Of a stretch of 64,000 nt of DNA, positions 1 to 8,653 are shown in pieces (position 1 is the first letter of the stretch; each line of letters starts with the position of its first letter). The stretch is from Paludibacteraceae bacterium (lineage in GTDB: Bacteria; Bacteroidota; Bacteroidia; Bacteroidales; Paludibacteraceae): contig JAFTXV010000007.1 of NCBI GenBank assembly GCA_017461505.1, positions 62,001-126,000 on the forward strand, read 5' to 3'. Position numbers and translations under genes: made by a program. Below the pieces are notes generated by a model that had not been told where the DNA came from, searched no databases, and was given only the letters and a program-made list of their open reading frames with translations.

Positions 1-35
1 AAAGAGTGTAAAATGCAGAGAAAAATATTCGGGTT

Positions 36-58
36 TAGGTCATTGGGTTGACCTATGC
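36..58 (+). promoter_or_regulatory. small leader hairpin upstream of giant secreted protein
   Basis: The leader holds an inverted repeat, AGGTCA followed by a short loop and TGACCT, about 45 nt before the first gene. The bases after it are A-rich (AATAAAAACAAT just before the ATG), as is common for Bacteroidota initiation regions. No clear TAnnTTTG box is present in the first 99 bases, so the promoter may lie left of the window. Confidence 0.3.
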
Positions 59-99
59 TCACAAAACGAAATAAAAACGAATAAAACAATAAAAACAAT

Positions 100-3000
100 A
101 TGAAAACATTTACAAATTACGCCGAGAAGAAGGCGAAACAATTTCTTAACCTATTACAAGGATATACCAAAGGTATACGAATAACTGCCATCCTCATTCT
201 CCTATTAATGGGAGTTAGTAATGCATCCGCAGTAGATCTATATTTGCGTGGAATTCGAGTTTGGGATGCTAAAGACCAAACGAAAATGTCACAAAATGGA
301 TCTACTTATAGTGTCATTACCTATCTTAGTACCGTGGAGTATAAATTTAAAATTGCAGATTCAGGTTGGAATTATGATAATAACTACGAAGCCAACAATA
401 CTAGCGCCACAGTCTCACTAAACACTGCATATACAACATGGCATAATAACGGAAAAGGGGATATGAGTTTTACTCCTTCAACTGCTGGATTTTACAAATT
501 TTCTTTGACTAATGGTGAACTAACTATTACCAAATATGACCCTTCTCCAAATGAAGCTCCAAGCGATGTTGTTAATGGAACAAATGTAATGTTTTACATA
601 CAAGGATATTCAGATAATGGTTACAATGTATTAAAAGCTAACAACACAAACAATATTAGTTCTAACAGTCATGGTCTATCAAAAATAGACTATAGTATAT
701 CATATGTAAACACACAGAAAACTAATTTATCAACAAATTATTACATCTCCAATAATCCTAGCCAGTGGAATGGAAAATCTTACACTGATATAAAAAATGC
801 CCAAGGAGGTGAATTATTTGAAGCACAAGATAATACTAACAAAATCGCCGCAAAGACTGCAACAACCACAACGTCTGTTTCCAACAGCACCTTAAATATT
901 TCTACAACAACTAATTCTAAAACTGGAGTTTGTAATGGAACATTATACATCCAATATTACATTGACAATACTTTTGTTGGAGTAAAATATGATTCATCTA
1001 CAGCCAGTTATGCTTCGATCCCTGCGGGCGGCAATACAGCGTGTGAATCAACATTTAATGTTTCTGAACTGACTAGTGGTCAACACACACTAAAAACCGT
1101 TTTAACAGATGGTATAATCTATTATGTTGCAGATACAGATGACTTTGAAATAACTAATACCCGCACGATTACCTTTGGTGTGCAAGATGGAGGAGGTAAA
1201 GTGATAGCGACAGTCGATGAAGTGGAAACTACGGCTTCTCCAATATCCGTAGAAGATGGTACACAGATTAAATTCCTTGCAACCGCAGATGCAAATAATG
1301 TATTCTCGAAATGGGTGAATGGAAGTGGTACACAGATCTCCACTCAAAACCCTTATACACACACTGTTAGCAGTGATGCAACGATTAAAGCAGTCTTCCT
1401 CAAGCCGACTACCATCTATCTTAAGCCAAGTGCTAACTGGAAGCAAGCAAATGCGCGATTTGCCATCTATGCTTTTGGAGGTGGTTCAGGAGATAAATGG
1501 GTGGATATGACTCCAGTCGGTTGTAACGATGAGTATTATATGGTAGATGTTCCTGCAGGATATACAGCATTTAATTTTGTCCGCATGAATCCTGCAACGA
1601 CAGAAAATAACTGGAATAATGACTGGAATCAAACTGGAAATCTTAGCATACCTGATGATGGTAAGAATCTGTATGATATGACAAAAATCTATCTGGAACC
1701 TAATGCCAACTGGAAAACTGATGCTGCTCGCTTTGCTGCATACTTCTTCAATAACGATAATAATTACTGGATGAGTATGTCTTCCTCTGATGGGATATAT
1801 AGTTGTGCTTTCCCTCCAACGGATATTGTGTATGATAAGGTATCTTTCGTTAGAATGAAAGGTGATGATGGAGATAACAATTGGGGCAATCGTTTGAACC
1901 AATCGAAAGACATCGATCTGATGTCTGGATATAATCAATTTACACTTGAAGAAGGTAAATGGGGGAAAAACGACAAGGGTGAAAACGATGACAATATGAA
2001 TGTAGTTTATTTATGCAAATGGACTACATTAGACTTGCCAAAAATCACCATTACAAATAGCAATCCAACATATGGCGACATAACCGTGACAACTGTAGGT
2101 GGAACAACAATCACCAATGGAACGGAAGTAGATTGGGATACACAAGTGATAGTAAGTGTTCAACCCAAAGCGGGTTATGCGGTAGAATCATCATCCATTA
2201 ACATTGGTGGAAACGCAGTAACTATTCAATCAGGAAAAACTTATACCATCTGTAACAATACAACCATATCGGTTAGTTTTGAGGAAAAAGGCGAGTGGTA
2301 TATTGCGGGAATAGATGGCAACTGGGAGGTAAGAGAAGAATATAAATTTATTGATGACAGAATACTTATTGAATTAGATGGTAAAGAAACAAAAGAATTT
2401 AAGGTCGTAAAAAAGACAGGTGATGATACTGAATGGTACGGAAATTATACTTTCAAAGGGCTTTATCCTAGTGGCGTTTTGAATACAAATTCAGGCGATA
2501 ATTCAAATTGTAAAGTTGAGACTGTTCATGATGGTGACTATTTATTTATTTGGAATGCAGACGATAAAGAATTAACGATTGAGTACCCAGATGTAATATT
2601 CTTGCATGGTAGCTTTAATGGTTGGAAAGATAAAGCATCACATGCGCTGCACAATCAAGATGCAAAAGTATACTTAACGAGCAACACTACATACGAATTT
2701 AAAGTAGCAGAAAAAGGTGTATATTGGACAAGTAACGCATACGAAACTCTCATCACAAATAGCGGAACGAAAAACATAGATGACAATACTGCATATGATA
2801 CTGATCCTCGTCATAATTGTCAGATTAAAGCAACTATCACAGGATTATACACATTCCATTTTGATAAAGAGACACGTGTTTTGACGGTAACTTATCCTGA
2901 AGACAATAGTTTGAAAGCGGGTGATTATCGTCTGTATTATACAGAAACAGACAAGAATCATGCATCAGATTACGTAAAAAAACGTGCTACAGATGGGCGA

Positions 3001-5271
3001 GATACCGTAAGTTTGTTTATCAATAAAGACGGTAGCTCTCCAAAAGTCACGTTGCAAAAATATAATGGTTCAAGTTGGGTCGACGTAAATGCCGAAGAAG
3101 TGTACAATGTGAGTGATATTAATGCTATTGCCAACGACGAACATATGTACCAAGGAAATGGCGTTTGGAATTTCATTATCACCCAAGTCGGCGGGTTTGC
3201 TAAAGTAGCAATCAACGAAACACATCGCTATACAGGTAATTATTATATTCGTACTGAAGTAGCAGATGGAGGATGGTATGAATATAAGATTCCAGAGAAT
3301 CAAATGTTTTTCAGTTCGTATGCACGCGATCATGAGAATTTTGACCATTATTTCTGTAAATATATAGACATTGATAAAAGTAGTAGGGACGTACGTTTTA
3401 ACGTTGCAAATGATTATTGTAGTCAGTTATGCCCAAATAATTTCAATAATGATGATCTTGTAAATGGGGATATGCCTGCTAGTGGTAATGTACGATTTAT
3501 GTACTTTAGCAAAACAAACACACTTGGTCGCGCATATTTGGATGGATCATCTACAGATAACTTCCTTAGAATAACTGATGCTACTGACTTATACGATGCA
3601 GACGGTAAGAACAGTATAACCACAGCTAAGTTCACAGACTTACAAAACTGGATATATCAGGTAGATGTGCAGGCAACAACGAGTACAAAAATAAAATTAA
3701 GAGCCATATACTATGGTAATGAACAATATTTCAAAGGAAGTGCAACGGAGAAATATTCTCTACTAAATAGTACAAATGATGATAAGCATAAAATTCGACT
3801 TATCTATAACTTCAAAACCAATCACCTCGTTTGTGCATGGTTAGCTGCGGGAGAGACAATAGATGGAAACAACCAAACCTTAGGAGCTGATATGATGTTG
3901 ATTCGTGAGAATCAAGACCCTGCTGATCAACTGTATTTCAATCCTAACAACAATACATTATCGGAGGTTAAGAATGCCTATGCAGTTATGACCTTTACAG
4001 AAGACTTTATCAAAGACGAGGAGAAAACAATATATGAGCGTGCACTATATTGGGTATCATTCCCATATAATGTGCTAATTAGCCAAGTTTTTGGATTCGG
4101 AGAATATGGAGAGCACTGGATTATGCAATACTACGATGGCGCGGCACGTGCAAAAAAGGGACTGTTCTCAGATTCAGGTACGTATTGGAAATATATCACA
4201 AACACCAACACGATATTGGAGAAAGGTAAGGGATATGTTCTGACACTTGATTTGGATAAAGTGAAAACATCTTTTATTCATGGTATTGAGAGTGTGAGTC
4301 TATACTTCCCTTCAGATGGAGAATTAGGTATAATTCAAGGCGATGACCCTACTGCGGTAGATGTGCCAGAGCATAAATGTGAAATTAATTTCTCTAACGA
4401 TCCTAATGGCACAAATGAAGATAAGCGCGATAGACGTATATACGACTCACACTGGAACATGATTGGTGTGCCACGATTTGCGGATATTTCGGATTTTGAC
4501 ACGGATAATGATTTGGCTCCAGTTACATATTCTGCTGATTCGCTCAGTTTCTATTATGAGTATCTTCCAAAGACAGATAAGTATCAAACAAGAATTGTAA
4601 CTGCAGATTTTCAAGCTATGTACGGCTATATGGTGCAGTTTGCAGGAACAATAAACTGGACGGAGAAAACCGCTAGTAAACCTGCCCCACTTGCAGCCCG
4701 CCGCAATGCTGACAATACCGAACCAGAGAAGATAAGTTTCCGTTTGGAGATTGCACAAGATGAGATGATGGCAGACCAAACATTCGTACAGTTGCAACAA
4801 GAAGGTGCAACTGCTGAGTTTGATATGAATCTCGACCTCACGAAGATTATCAATAGTGGTGCGAACATCTATACCCTCACCAACGATCGTATCCAAGCAG
4901 CAGGTAACGCACTGCCTATGGAAGAGAGCGTTGTGCCAGTGGGTGTACAGATTGCAGCCGAAGGAGAATATACCTTCAGCATGCCTGACGGCACAGAGGG
5001 TATGGTGGTAGAACTCATTGACTATGAGACTAATACTCGCACCAACCTCCTGCTCAGCGATTATATTGTTACCCTGTCAAAGGGCACATCCGAAAATCGC
5101 TTTGCGCTCCATATCCAACCACAAAAGGATGTAGTGACATCACTCGAGAATATAGGTGAAAACGGAAAGGTGAAAACTGAAAACGGAAAACCAAACAAGT
5201 ACCTCATTGATGGCAAGCTCATCATCCGCACTGCGGAAGGCGTCTTCGATGCGCAGGGAAAGAGGATGTAA
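100..5271 (+). CDS. giant secreted multi-domain protein with sorting-like C-terminus
   Basis: 1723-residue exported protein of unknown role. A basic N-terminal stretch of about 25 residues precedes a hydrophobic segment (ITAILILLLMGVSNASA), giving an unusually long signal region. Around residues 350-435 lies a divergent InlB/B-repeat-like module (GGGKVIATVD... ATIKAVFLKPT). Two copies of a module beginning TIYLKPSANWK / KIYLEPNANWK follow (about 440-630). Starch-binding/CBM-like segments with SFNGWK and YIAGIDGNWE occur near 740-860. The last 25 residues (YLIDGKLIIRTAEG... FDAQGKRM) resemble the start of a Bacteroidota type A secretion-sorting domain but stop early. A surface or secreted glycan-binding role is inference. 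The linker before the tail is encoded by a repeat (GAAAAC/GGAAAGGTG) that recurs elsewhere in the window. It stands alone and is followed by hairpin repeats and a terminator. Confidence 0.75.
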   Translation: MKTFTNYAEKKAKQFLNLLQGYTKGIRITAILILLLMGVSNASAVDLYLRGIRVWDAKDQTKMSQNGSTYSVITYLSTVEYKFKIADSGWNYDNNYEANNTSATVSLNTAYTTWHNNGKGDMSFTPSTAGFYKFSLTNGELTITKYDPSPNEAPSDVVNGTNVMFYIQGYSDNGYNVLKANNTNNISSNSHGLSKIDYSISYVNTQKTNLSTNYYISNNPSQWNGKSYTDIKNAQGGELFEAQDNTNKIAAKTATTTTSVSNSTLNISTTTNSKTGVCNGTLYIQYYIDNTFVGVKYDSSTASYASIPAGGNTACESTFNVSELTSGQHTLKTVLTDGIIYYVADTDDFEITNTRTITFGVQDGGGKVIATVDEVETTASPISVEDGTQIKFLATADANNVFSKWVNGSGTQISTQNPYTHTVSSDATIKAVFLKPTTIYLKPSANWKQANARFAIYAFGGGSGDKWVDMTPVGCNDEYYMVDVPAGYTAFNFVRMNPATTENNWNNDWNQTGNLSIPDDGKNLYDMTKIYLEPNANWKTDAARFAAYFFNNDNNYWMSMSSSDGIYSCAFPPTDIVYDKVSFVRMKGDDGDNNWGNRLNQSKDIDLMSGYNQFTLEEGKWGKNDKGENDDNMNVVYLCKWTTLDLPKITITNSNPTYGDITVTTVGGTTITNGTEVDWDTQVIVSVQPKAGYAVESSSINIGGNAVTIQSGKTYTICNNTTISVSFEEKGEWYIAGIDGNWEVREEYKFIDDRILIELDGKETKEFKVVKKTGDDTEWYGNYTFKGLYPSGVLNTNSGDNSNCKVETVHDGDYLFIWNADDKELTIEYPDVIFLHGSFNGWKDKASHALHNQDAKVYLTSNTTYEFKVAEKGVYWTSNAYETLITNSGTKNIDDNTAYDTDPRHNCQIKATITGLYTFHFDKETRVLTVTYPEDNSLKAGDYRLYYTETDKNHASDYVKKRATDGRDTVSLFINKDGSSPKVTLQKYNGSSWVDVNAEEVYNVSDINAIANDEHMYQGNGVWNFIITQVGGFAKVAINETHRYTGNYYIRTEVADGGWYEYKIPENQMFFSSYARDHENFDHYFCKYIDIDKSSRDVRFNVANDYCSQLCPNNFNNDDLVNGDMPASGNVRFMYFSKTNTLGRAYLDGSSTDNFLRITDATDLYDADGKNSITTAKFTDLQNWIYQVDVQATTSTKIKLRAIYYGNEQYFKGSATEKYSLLNSTNDDKHKIRLIYNFKTNHLVCAWLAAGETIDGNNQTLGADMMLIRENQDPADQLYFNPNNNTLSEVKNAYAVMTFTEDFIKDEEKTIYERALYWVSFPYNVLISQVFGFGEYGEHWIMQYYDGAARAKKGLFSDSGTYWKYITNTNTILEKGKGYVLTLDLDKVKTSFIHGIESVSLYFPSDGELGIIQGDDPTAVDVPEHKCEINFSNDPNGTNEDKRDRRIYDSHWNMIGVPRFADISDFDTDNDLAPVTYSADSLSFYYEYLPKTDKYQTRIVTADFQAMYGYMVQFAGTINWTEKTASKPAPLAARRNADNTEPEKISFRLEIAQDEMMADQTFVQLQQEGATAEFDMNLDLTKIINSGANIYTLTNDRIQAAGNALPMEESVVPVGVQIAAEGEYTFSMPDGTEGMVVELIDYETNTRTNLLLSDYIVTLSKGTSENRFALHIQPQKDVVTSLENIGENGKVKTENGKPNKYLIDGKLIIRTAEGVFDAQGKRM

Positions 5272-5282
5272 GAGCGCTGCGC

Positions 5283-5341
5283 TGTAGATCGGGCTAAAGC
5301 CCTGTAGATGGTAGATCGCCACAATGTGGCTGTAGATAAAC
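5283..5341. repeat. modular mini-hairpin repeat, GTAGAT-spaced
   Basis: Short palindromes (GGGCTAAAGCCC and GCCACAATGTGGC) are separated by GTAGAT(C). The first about 39 nt recur with one change at 7343-7381, where the second hairpin differs in sequence but keeps its pairing. The element lies directly downstream of the giant protein gene, between its stop codon and the terminator. Confidence 0.7.
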
Positions 5342-5349
5342 AATAACAC

Positions 5350-5380
5350 GAGCCGAGAAGTTCTCGGCTCTGTTGTTTTT
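5350..5380 (+). terminator. rho-independent terminator of giant protein gene
   Basis: A perfect 10-bp stem, GAGCCGAGAA / TTCTCGGCTC, has a one-base centre in the palindrome and is followed by TGTTGTTTTT. It is placed 80 nt after the stop codon, with the mini-hairpin repeat in between. Confidence 0.8.
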
Positions 5381-5382
5381 AA

Positions 5383-5466
5383 AGGCGAGAGGTTAGAGGT
5401 TAGAGGTGAGAGGTTAGAGGTGAGAGGCGAGAGGTTAGAGGTGAGAGGTTAGAGGTGAGAGGTGAG
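5383..5466. repeat. 7-bp purine-rich tandem repeats (GAGGTTA/GAGGTGA)
   Basis: About twelve imperfect heptads of the form GAGGTTA, GAGGTGA and GAGGCGA lie between two terminators, in a segment with no gene. The same heptads occur at 8515-8650, 17028-17063 and 26965-26998, and inside several genes. Confidence 0.85.
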
Positions 5467-5500
5467 AAAAAATAGCCGAGGGGGACCTCGGCTATTTTAT
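5467..5500 (-). terminator. rho-independent terminator of rplS
   Basis: On the minus strand the hairpin is AATAGCCGAGG / CCTCGGCTATT with a TCCCC loop region, ending in six T residues. It lies 33 nt after the rplS stop codon and the A/T flanks could also stop transcription from the other side. Confidence 0.8.
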
Positions 5501-5532
5501 TCGCTGAATCGCGATTGCGTTCTAATAGAAGA

Positions 5533-5886
5533 TTACTTTACGCGGCGCTCTGGAATACGAGCTTTCTTACCAGTAAGAGCACGCAAGTAGTACAATTTAG
5601 AGCGACGAACTTTACCGTACTTGTTAACAGTAATTTTCTCGATGAATGGGCTATCCATAGGGAAGATACGCTCAACACCTACGTTGCCAGACATCTTGCG
5701 AACAGTAAAGCGCTTCTTGTCACCGCTACCGTGGATGCAAATAACATCACCGCGGAACTCTTGGATACGCTCCTTGTTACCCTCTTTAATACGATAAGCT
5801 ACAGTCACTTGATCACCTGCAGCGAATGCTGGAAACTCTTTCTTCTCGCCAGCGAATGCCTCTTCGGCAATTTTCATTAAATCCAT
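5533..5886 (-). CDS. rplS: 50S ribosomal protein L19
   Basis: 117 residues, full length for bL19, a large-subunit protein at the interface with the 30S subunit. Family hallmarks are visible: [44 protein letters not shown] and the C-terminal [18 protein letters not shown]. It is a single-gene unit with its own promoter at 5995-6026, a leader of about 100 nt and a strong terminator at 5467-5500. In many bacteria L19 sits in rpsP-rimM-trmD-rplS; in Bacteroidota it is commonly solitary, as here. Confidence 0.97.
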   Translation of the reverse strand: MDLMKIAEEAFAGEKKEFPAFAAGDQVTVAYRIKEGNKERIQEFRGDVICIHGSGDKKRFTVRKMSGNVGVERIFPMDSPFIEKITVNKYGKVRRSKLYYLRALTGKKARIPERRVK

Positions 5887-6026
5887 TTTCTTTTGTTTTT
5901 TAATGGGTTAAGTAACTATAGTATACGCTACTGTTCAAGCCGCAAAAAAGCGTGCTCTATGCTGATCGCCAGAGACTATAGTCGAAAATCGGTGCAAAAT
6001 TACTGTTTTTTTTGCAATCACGCAAA
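5887..6026 (-). promoter_or_regulatory. rplS promoter and possible structured leader
   Basis: Read on the minus strand, TTTG (6023-6026) is followed after 20 nt by TAATTTTG (5995-6002), an exact Bacteroidota promoter. This predicts a start near 5988 and a leader of about 100 nt. The leader contains ACTATAGT twice; the octamer is self-complementary, so the copies could form a long-range helix enclosing the region. Long leaders of ribosomal protein genes are often autoregulatory; that is inference here. Confidence 0.65.
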
Positions 6027-6052
6027 TATTTTGACGAAAAAAGTGAAATTTA

Positions 6053-6084
6053 TTTGCATATGTAATAAAAAAGCAGTAATTTTG
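6053..6084 (+). promoter_or_regulatory. promoter of tRNA-Gln and ddl
   Basis: TTTG (6053-6056), 20-nt spacer, TAATTTTG (6077-6084). The predicted start near 6091 is 38 nt upstream of the tRNA. No terminator or second promoter is visible before ddl, so the tRNA and ddl should share a transcript. The promoter lies back to back with the rplS promoter. Confidence 0.75.
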
Positions 6085-6128
6085 TGCCCGATTTGGAAAA
6101 GACATGCGTCTTGCATAGACACTATAAC

Positions 6129-6199
6129 TGCCAAATGGTGTAATGGTAGCACTACAGATTCTGGTTCTGTCTGTCTGGGTTCGAGTCCTAGTTTGGCAA
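6129..6199 (+). tRNA. tRNA-Gln (anticodon CTG)
   Basis: The seven-base acceptor stem TGCCAAA (6129-6135) pairs with TTTGGCA (6192-6198), with A at the discriminator position. The anticodon stem ACAGA/TCTGT encloses the loop TTCTGGT, with anticodon CTG at 6161-6163. The T-arm carries GGTTCGAGTCC. The 3' CCA is not encoded. The tRNA ends only 17 nt before the ddl start codon. Confidence 0.95.
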
Positions 6200-6216
6200 C
6201 AAAATTCTTATTTCTT

Positions 6217-7302
6217 ATGCGTCGAAAAATAGCTATCATAGCCGGTGGAGACAGTTCGGAATACGAAGTGTCGCTCCGTAGCGCCGCAGGAATTTACTCA
6301 TTTTTATCGGGAATCGCGAGTCAGGAGTCAAGGCATGACTATGATTTGACCATTGTTTGCTTGCGGGGGAAAGAGTGGCGTGCGTTGGCAGAGACTGACA
6401 GCGAGTTGCAAAAGAACAACGGCGCAGTGCCTATGGACTCCGACAAATGGATGGCGATCGATAAAAATGATTTCTCGTTCACCTATCAGGGTGAAAAAAT
6501 GCCATTCGATTTTGCATACATCACCATCCATGGTACACCCGGCGAGAACGGTGTGCTACAGGGATACTTGGACATGCTAGGCGTGCCCTACTCATGTTGC
6601 GGCGTGCTGGCTGCAGCCATGACGTTCAACAAATACACCTGCAACCAATACCTGAAGGGCTTTGGTGTGAACGTGGCGGAGAGTGTGTTGCTAAGAAAGG
6701 CGAAAGGCGAAAGGTTAGAGGTTAAAGGCGAAGATATTATTGAGCAAGTGGGATTGCCATGTTTTATTAAGACGAATGTGGGTGGGTCGTCGTTTGGCGT
6801 GACCAAAGTGAAAACTCTGGAAGATGTGGTACCCGCGATAGAGAAAGCATTCGGCGAAGGCGACGAGGTGATTTGCGAGGCAGAGATGAAGGGCATAGAG
6901 ATCACCTGCGGTGTGTACAAGACCAAGAACAAGGCCGTGGCATTCCCTATTACCGAGGTGGTGACGAGCAATGAGTTTTTTGACTACGATGCGAAATACA
7001 ACGGACAAGTGGATGAGATTACCCCCGCCCGTATCCCCGACGAGGTGCGCGACAAGGTGCAAGCACTGACACTGAAGATATACGACATCTTGGGTTGCAA
7101 GGGAATTATTCGAGTGGATTATATTTTGACAGGCGATGAGGCGATGAGGCTATTAGGCGAAGAGGGAGGATGGAAAATTAATCTGCTGGAGGTGAATACA
7201 ACGCCGGGCATGACTGCAACATCGTTCATTCCGCAGCAGATACGCGCAGCAGGATTGGAGATTGGGGATGTGCTGGGTGAAATTATAGAGGATAGTTTTT
7301 AG
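6217..7302 (+). CDS. ddl: D-alanine--D-alanine ligase
   Basis: 361 residues; joins two D-alanines using ATP to make the dipeptide terminus of the peptidoglycan stem. ATP-grasp fold: N-terminal IAIIAGGDSSEYEVSLRSA, the central GVPYSCCGVLAAAMTFNK, FIKTNVGGSSFGVTKV, and the metal-binding LLEVNTTPGMTATS. The ATG at 6217 is chosen because earlier in-frame codons run through the tRNA gene. Two segments look like repeat insertions in surface turns: 6695-6733 (RKAKGERLEVKGED) and 7129-7167 (TGDEAMRLLGEEGG). Both are built from the purine repeats that also fill gene junctions in this window. The catalytic motifs are intact, so the enzyme should be active. Confidence 0.95.
   Translation: MRRKIAIIAGGDSSEYEVSLRSAAGIYSFLSGIASQESRHDYDLTIVCLRGKEWRALAETDSELQKNNGAVPMDSDKWMAIDKNDFSFTYQGEKMPFDFAYITIHGTPGENGVLQGYLDMLGVPYSCCGVLAAAMTFNKYTCNQYLKGFGVNVAESVLLRKAKGERLEVKGEDIIEQVGLPCFIKTNVGGSSFGVTKVKTLEDVVPAIEKAFGEGDEVICEAEMKGIEITCGVYKTKNKAVAFPITEVVTSNEFFDYDAKYNGQVDEITPARIPDEVRDKVQALTLKIYDILGCKGIIRVDYILTGDEAMRLLGEEGGWKINLLEVNTTPGMTATSFIPQQIRAAGLEIGDVLGEIIEDSF
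6695..6733 (+). repeat. in-frame purine repeat inside ddl (first)
   Basis: GAAAGGC occurs twice, followed by GAAAGGTTAGAGGTTAAAGG; identical in style to the intergenic heptads. It is translated without breaking the frame, between the central domain and the GLPCFIKTN strand. Confidence 0.75.
7129..7167 (+). repeat. in-frame purine repeat inside ddl (second)
   Basis: GGCGATGAGGCGATGAGGC followed by TATTAGGCGAAGAGG. The pattern matches the repeats at 8200 and 16089. It falls in the hairpin before the conserved metal-binding strand LLEVNTTPGM. Confidence 0.7.
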
Positions 7303-7500
7303 GAACGCCCCGCTGGGGCTGCAGTTGGGAGTTCGCCACTGCGTGGCTGTAGATCGGGCAAAAGCCCTGTAGATGGTAGATCGGCGCAGAGCGCCTGTAG
7401 AACCATAGAATATAAACTACAGCGAGTAGAACGAGCGATCTATAGTGAGCAGCGCGAACGATTTACAACGAAGTGATCTACAGCAAAGCGATCTATAAAC
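7303..7500. repeat. array of modular mini-hairpins with GTAGATC spacers
   Basis: The 204-bp gap between ddl and the prenyl synthase is filled by short palindromes: CCCCGCTGGGG, GCCACTGCGTGGC, GGGCAAAAGCCC and GGCGCAGAGCGCC. GTAGATC or GTAGAT lies between them, and degenerate AGCGATCTATAG units follow. Nothing coding is seen. The 7343-7381 part duplicates 5283-5321. Confidence 0.7.
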
Positions 7501-7506
7501 AACGAC

Positions 7507-8514
7507 ATGGATGTAAATAAAGAGATATTGAAGTTGGATTGGGAGCGTGAGCCAAAAGGCTTGTATGCCCCTATTGCCTATACATTGGCTGCTGGTGGCA
7601 AACGTGTGCGCCCACAATTGGCTATGATCGGTAGCCAACTATTTGGCGGCAAGGATGAAGAAGTGCTGCCTGCCGCATTGGCATTGGAAGTATTTCACAA
7701 CTTCACTCTACTCCATGACGACGTGATGGACAAAGCAGAAGTGCGTCGCGGACGTCCTACTGTGCACATCCAATGGAATGAGAACACCGCCATCCTGTCA
7801 GGCGACCAGATGATGATAGAGGCATACACCTTATTATCACAGGTGCCCGAGCGCGCGCTCGCGCGCGTGTTGCAACTATTCAACAAGATGGCTACCGAGA
7901 TATGCGAGGGGCAGCAATATGACGTGGACTTTGAGCAGAAGAGCGATGTGACCATCGAGGAATACCTGATGATGATTCGCCTGAAGACATCGGTACTACT
8001 TGCCAACGCATTGCAGATAGGCGCATACATAGCCGGAGCGAGCGAAGAAGAGCAACAGGCTGTATATCAGTTCGGTATCAACATCGGATTGGCCTTCCAA
8101 ATACAAGACGATATTCTGGACGTATGGGGCGACCCCAAGACCTTTGGCAAAGCCGTGGGCGGAGATATCGCGTGCAACAAGAAGACATTTGTGTATTTGG
8201 AGGCGATGAGGCGATCAGGCGAAAGAGCACCCCAAAACGCAAGCGTTTTCGGGGACCCCGCTGAGGAGAAAGGCGAGAGGTTAGAGGCGAGAGAAGAGTT
8301 GGAAGACTGGTATAACCAGGTGCTGGATGACAACAAGGAGAAGATTGCACGCGTGAAAGAGATATTCGAACAGTTGGGTGTGCGAGAGGCGTGTGAGCAA
8401 GTGGTGAGAGATTACACCCAGAGAGCATTGGATATACTGGAGACACTGCCACAAAATGAAGCGAGCGAAGAGTTGCGGAAGTTGGCAGAGAAGTTGCTTG
8501 TGAGGAGGGTTTAG
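7507..8514 (+). CDS. short-chain trans-isoprenyl diphosphate synthase (FPP/GGPP type)
   Basis: 335 residues; condenses isopentenyl diphosphate with allylic diphosphates. It shows GKRVRPQL (31-38), the first aspartate-rich motif DDVMD (71-75) with RRGRPT after it, and the second, QDDILD (200-205). A roughly 32-residue stretch encoded by 8200-8297 (about residues 232-264) separates the YLEAMR helix from ELEDWYN. It is purine repeat plus a GC hairpin, not family sequence. The gene is downstream of ddl in the same direction, separated by the hairpin array. It is one of two polyprenyl synthases here; the other (11426) has the long-chain pattern. The exact product length cannot be fixed from sequence. 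Confidence 0.88.
   Translation: MDVNKEILKLDWEREPKGLYAPIAYTLAAGGKRVRPQLAMIGSQLFGGKDEEVLPAALALEVFHNFTLLHDDVMDKAEVRRGRPTVHIQWNENTAILSGDQMMIEAYTLLSQVPERALARVLQLFNKMATEICEGQQYDVDFEQKSDVTIEEYLMMIRLKTSVLLANALQIGAYIAGASEEEQQAVYQFGINIGLAFQIQDDILDVWGDPKTFGKAVGGDIACNKKTFVYLEAMRRSGERAPQNASVFGDPAEEKGERLEAREELEDWYNQVLDDNKEKIARVKEIFEQLGVREACEQVVRDYTQRALDILETLPQNEASEELRKLAEKLLVRRV
8200..8297 (+). repeat. composite repeat insertion inside prenyl synthase gene
   Basis: GAGGCGATGAGGCGATCAGG is followed by a hairpin (CCCCAAAACG-CAAG-CGTTTTCGGGG), CCCCGCTGAGG, then GAGAGGTTAGAGGCGAGAG. Purine heptads and a mini-hairpin module are combined in one insertion whose length preserves the frame. Confidence 0.75.
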
Positions 8515-8650
8515 AGAGTAGAGGTGAAAACTGAAAGGTGAAAACTGAAAGGTGAAAACTGAAAACTGAAAGGTTAGAGGTTAGAGATTAGAGGTTAGAG
8601 GTTAGAGATTAGAGGTTAGAGGTTAGAGATTAGAGTTTAGAGACTAGAGA
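8515..8650. repeat. tandem repeats GTGAAAACTGAAAG then GAGGTTA heptads
   Basis: Three copies of a GTGAAAACTGAAAG-like unit are followed by about twelve heptads (GAGGTTA, GAGATTA) up to 4 nt before the next start codon. The final units (GAGACTAGAGA) occupy the ribosome-binding position of the following gene. Confidence 0.85.
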
Positions 8651-8653
8651 TAT

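Noticed and set aside
5515-5880. 121-codon ORF antisense to rplS
   Set aside because: It is the mirror of a certain ribosomal protein gene; no initiation signal or protein-like composition.
5893-6216. In-frame extension of ddl upstream to 5893 (108 extra residues)
   Set aside because: It runs through a promoter and a complete tRNA-Gln gene; the conserved ddl N-terminus starts at 6217.
5383-8650. Purine heptad arrays as CRISPR
   Set aside because: Repeats are 7 bp without unique spacers and no cas genes are present.
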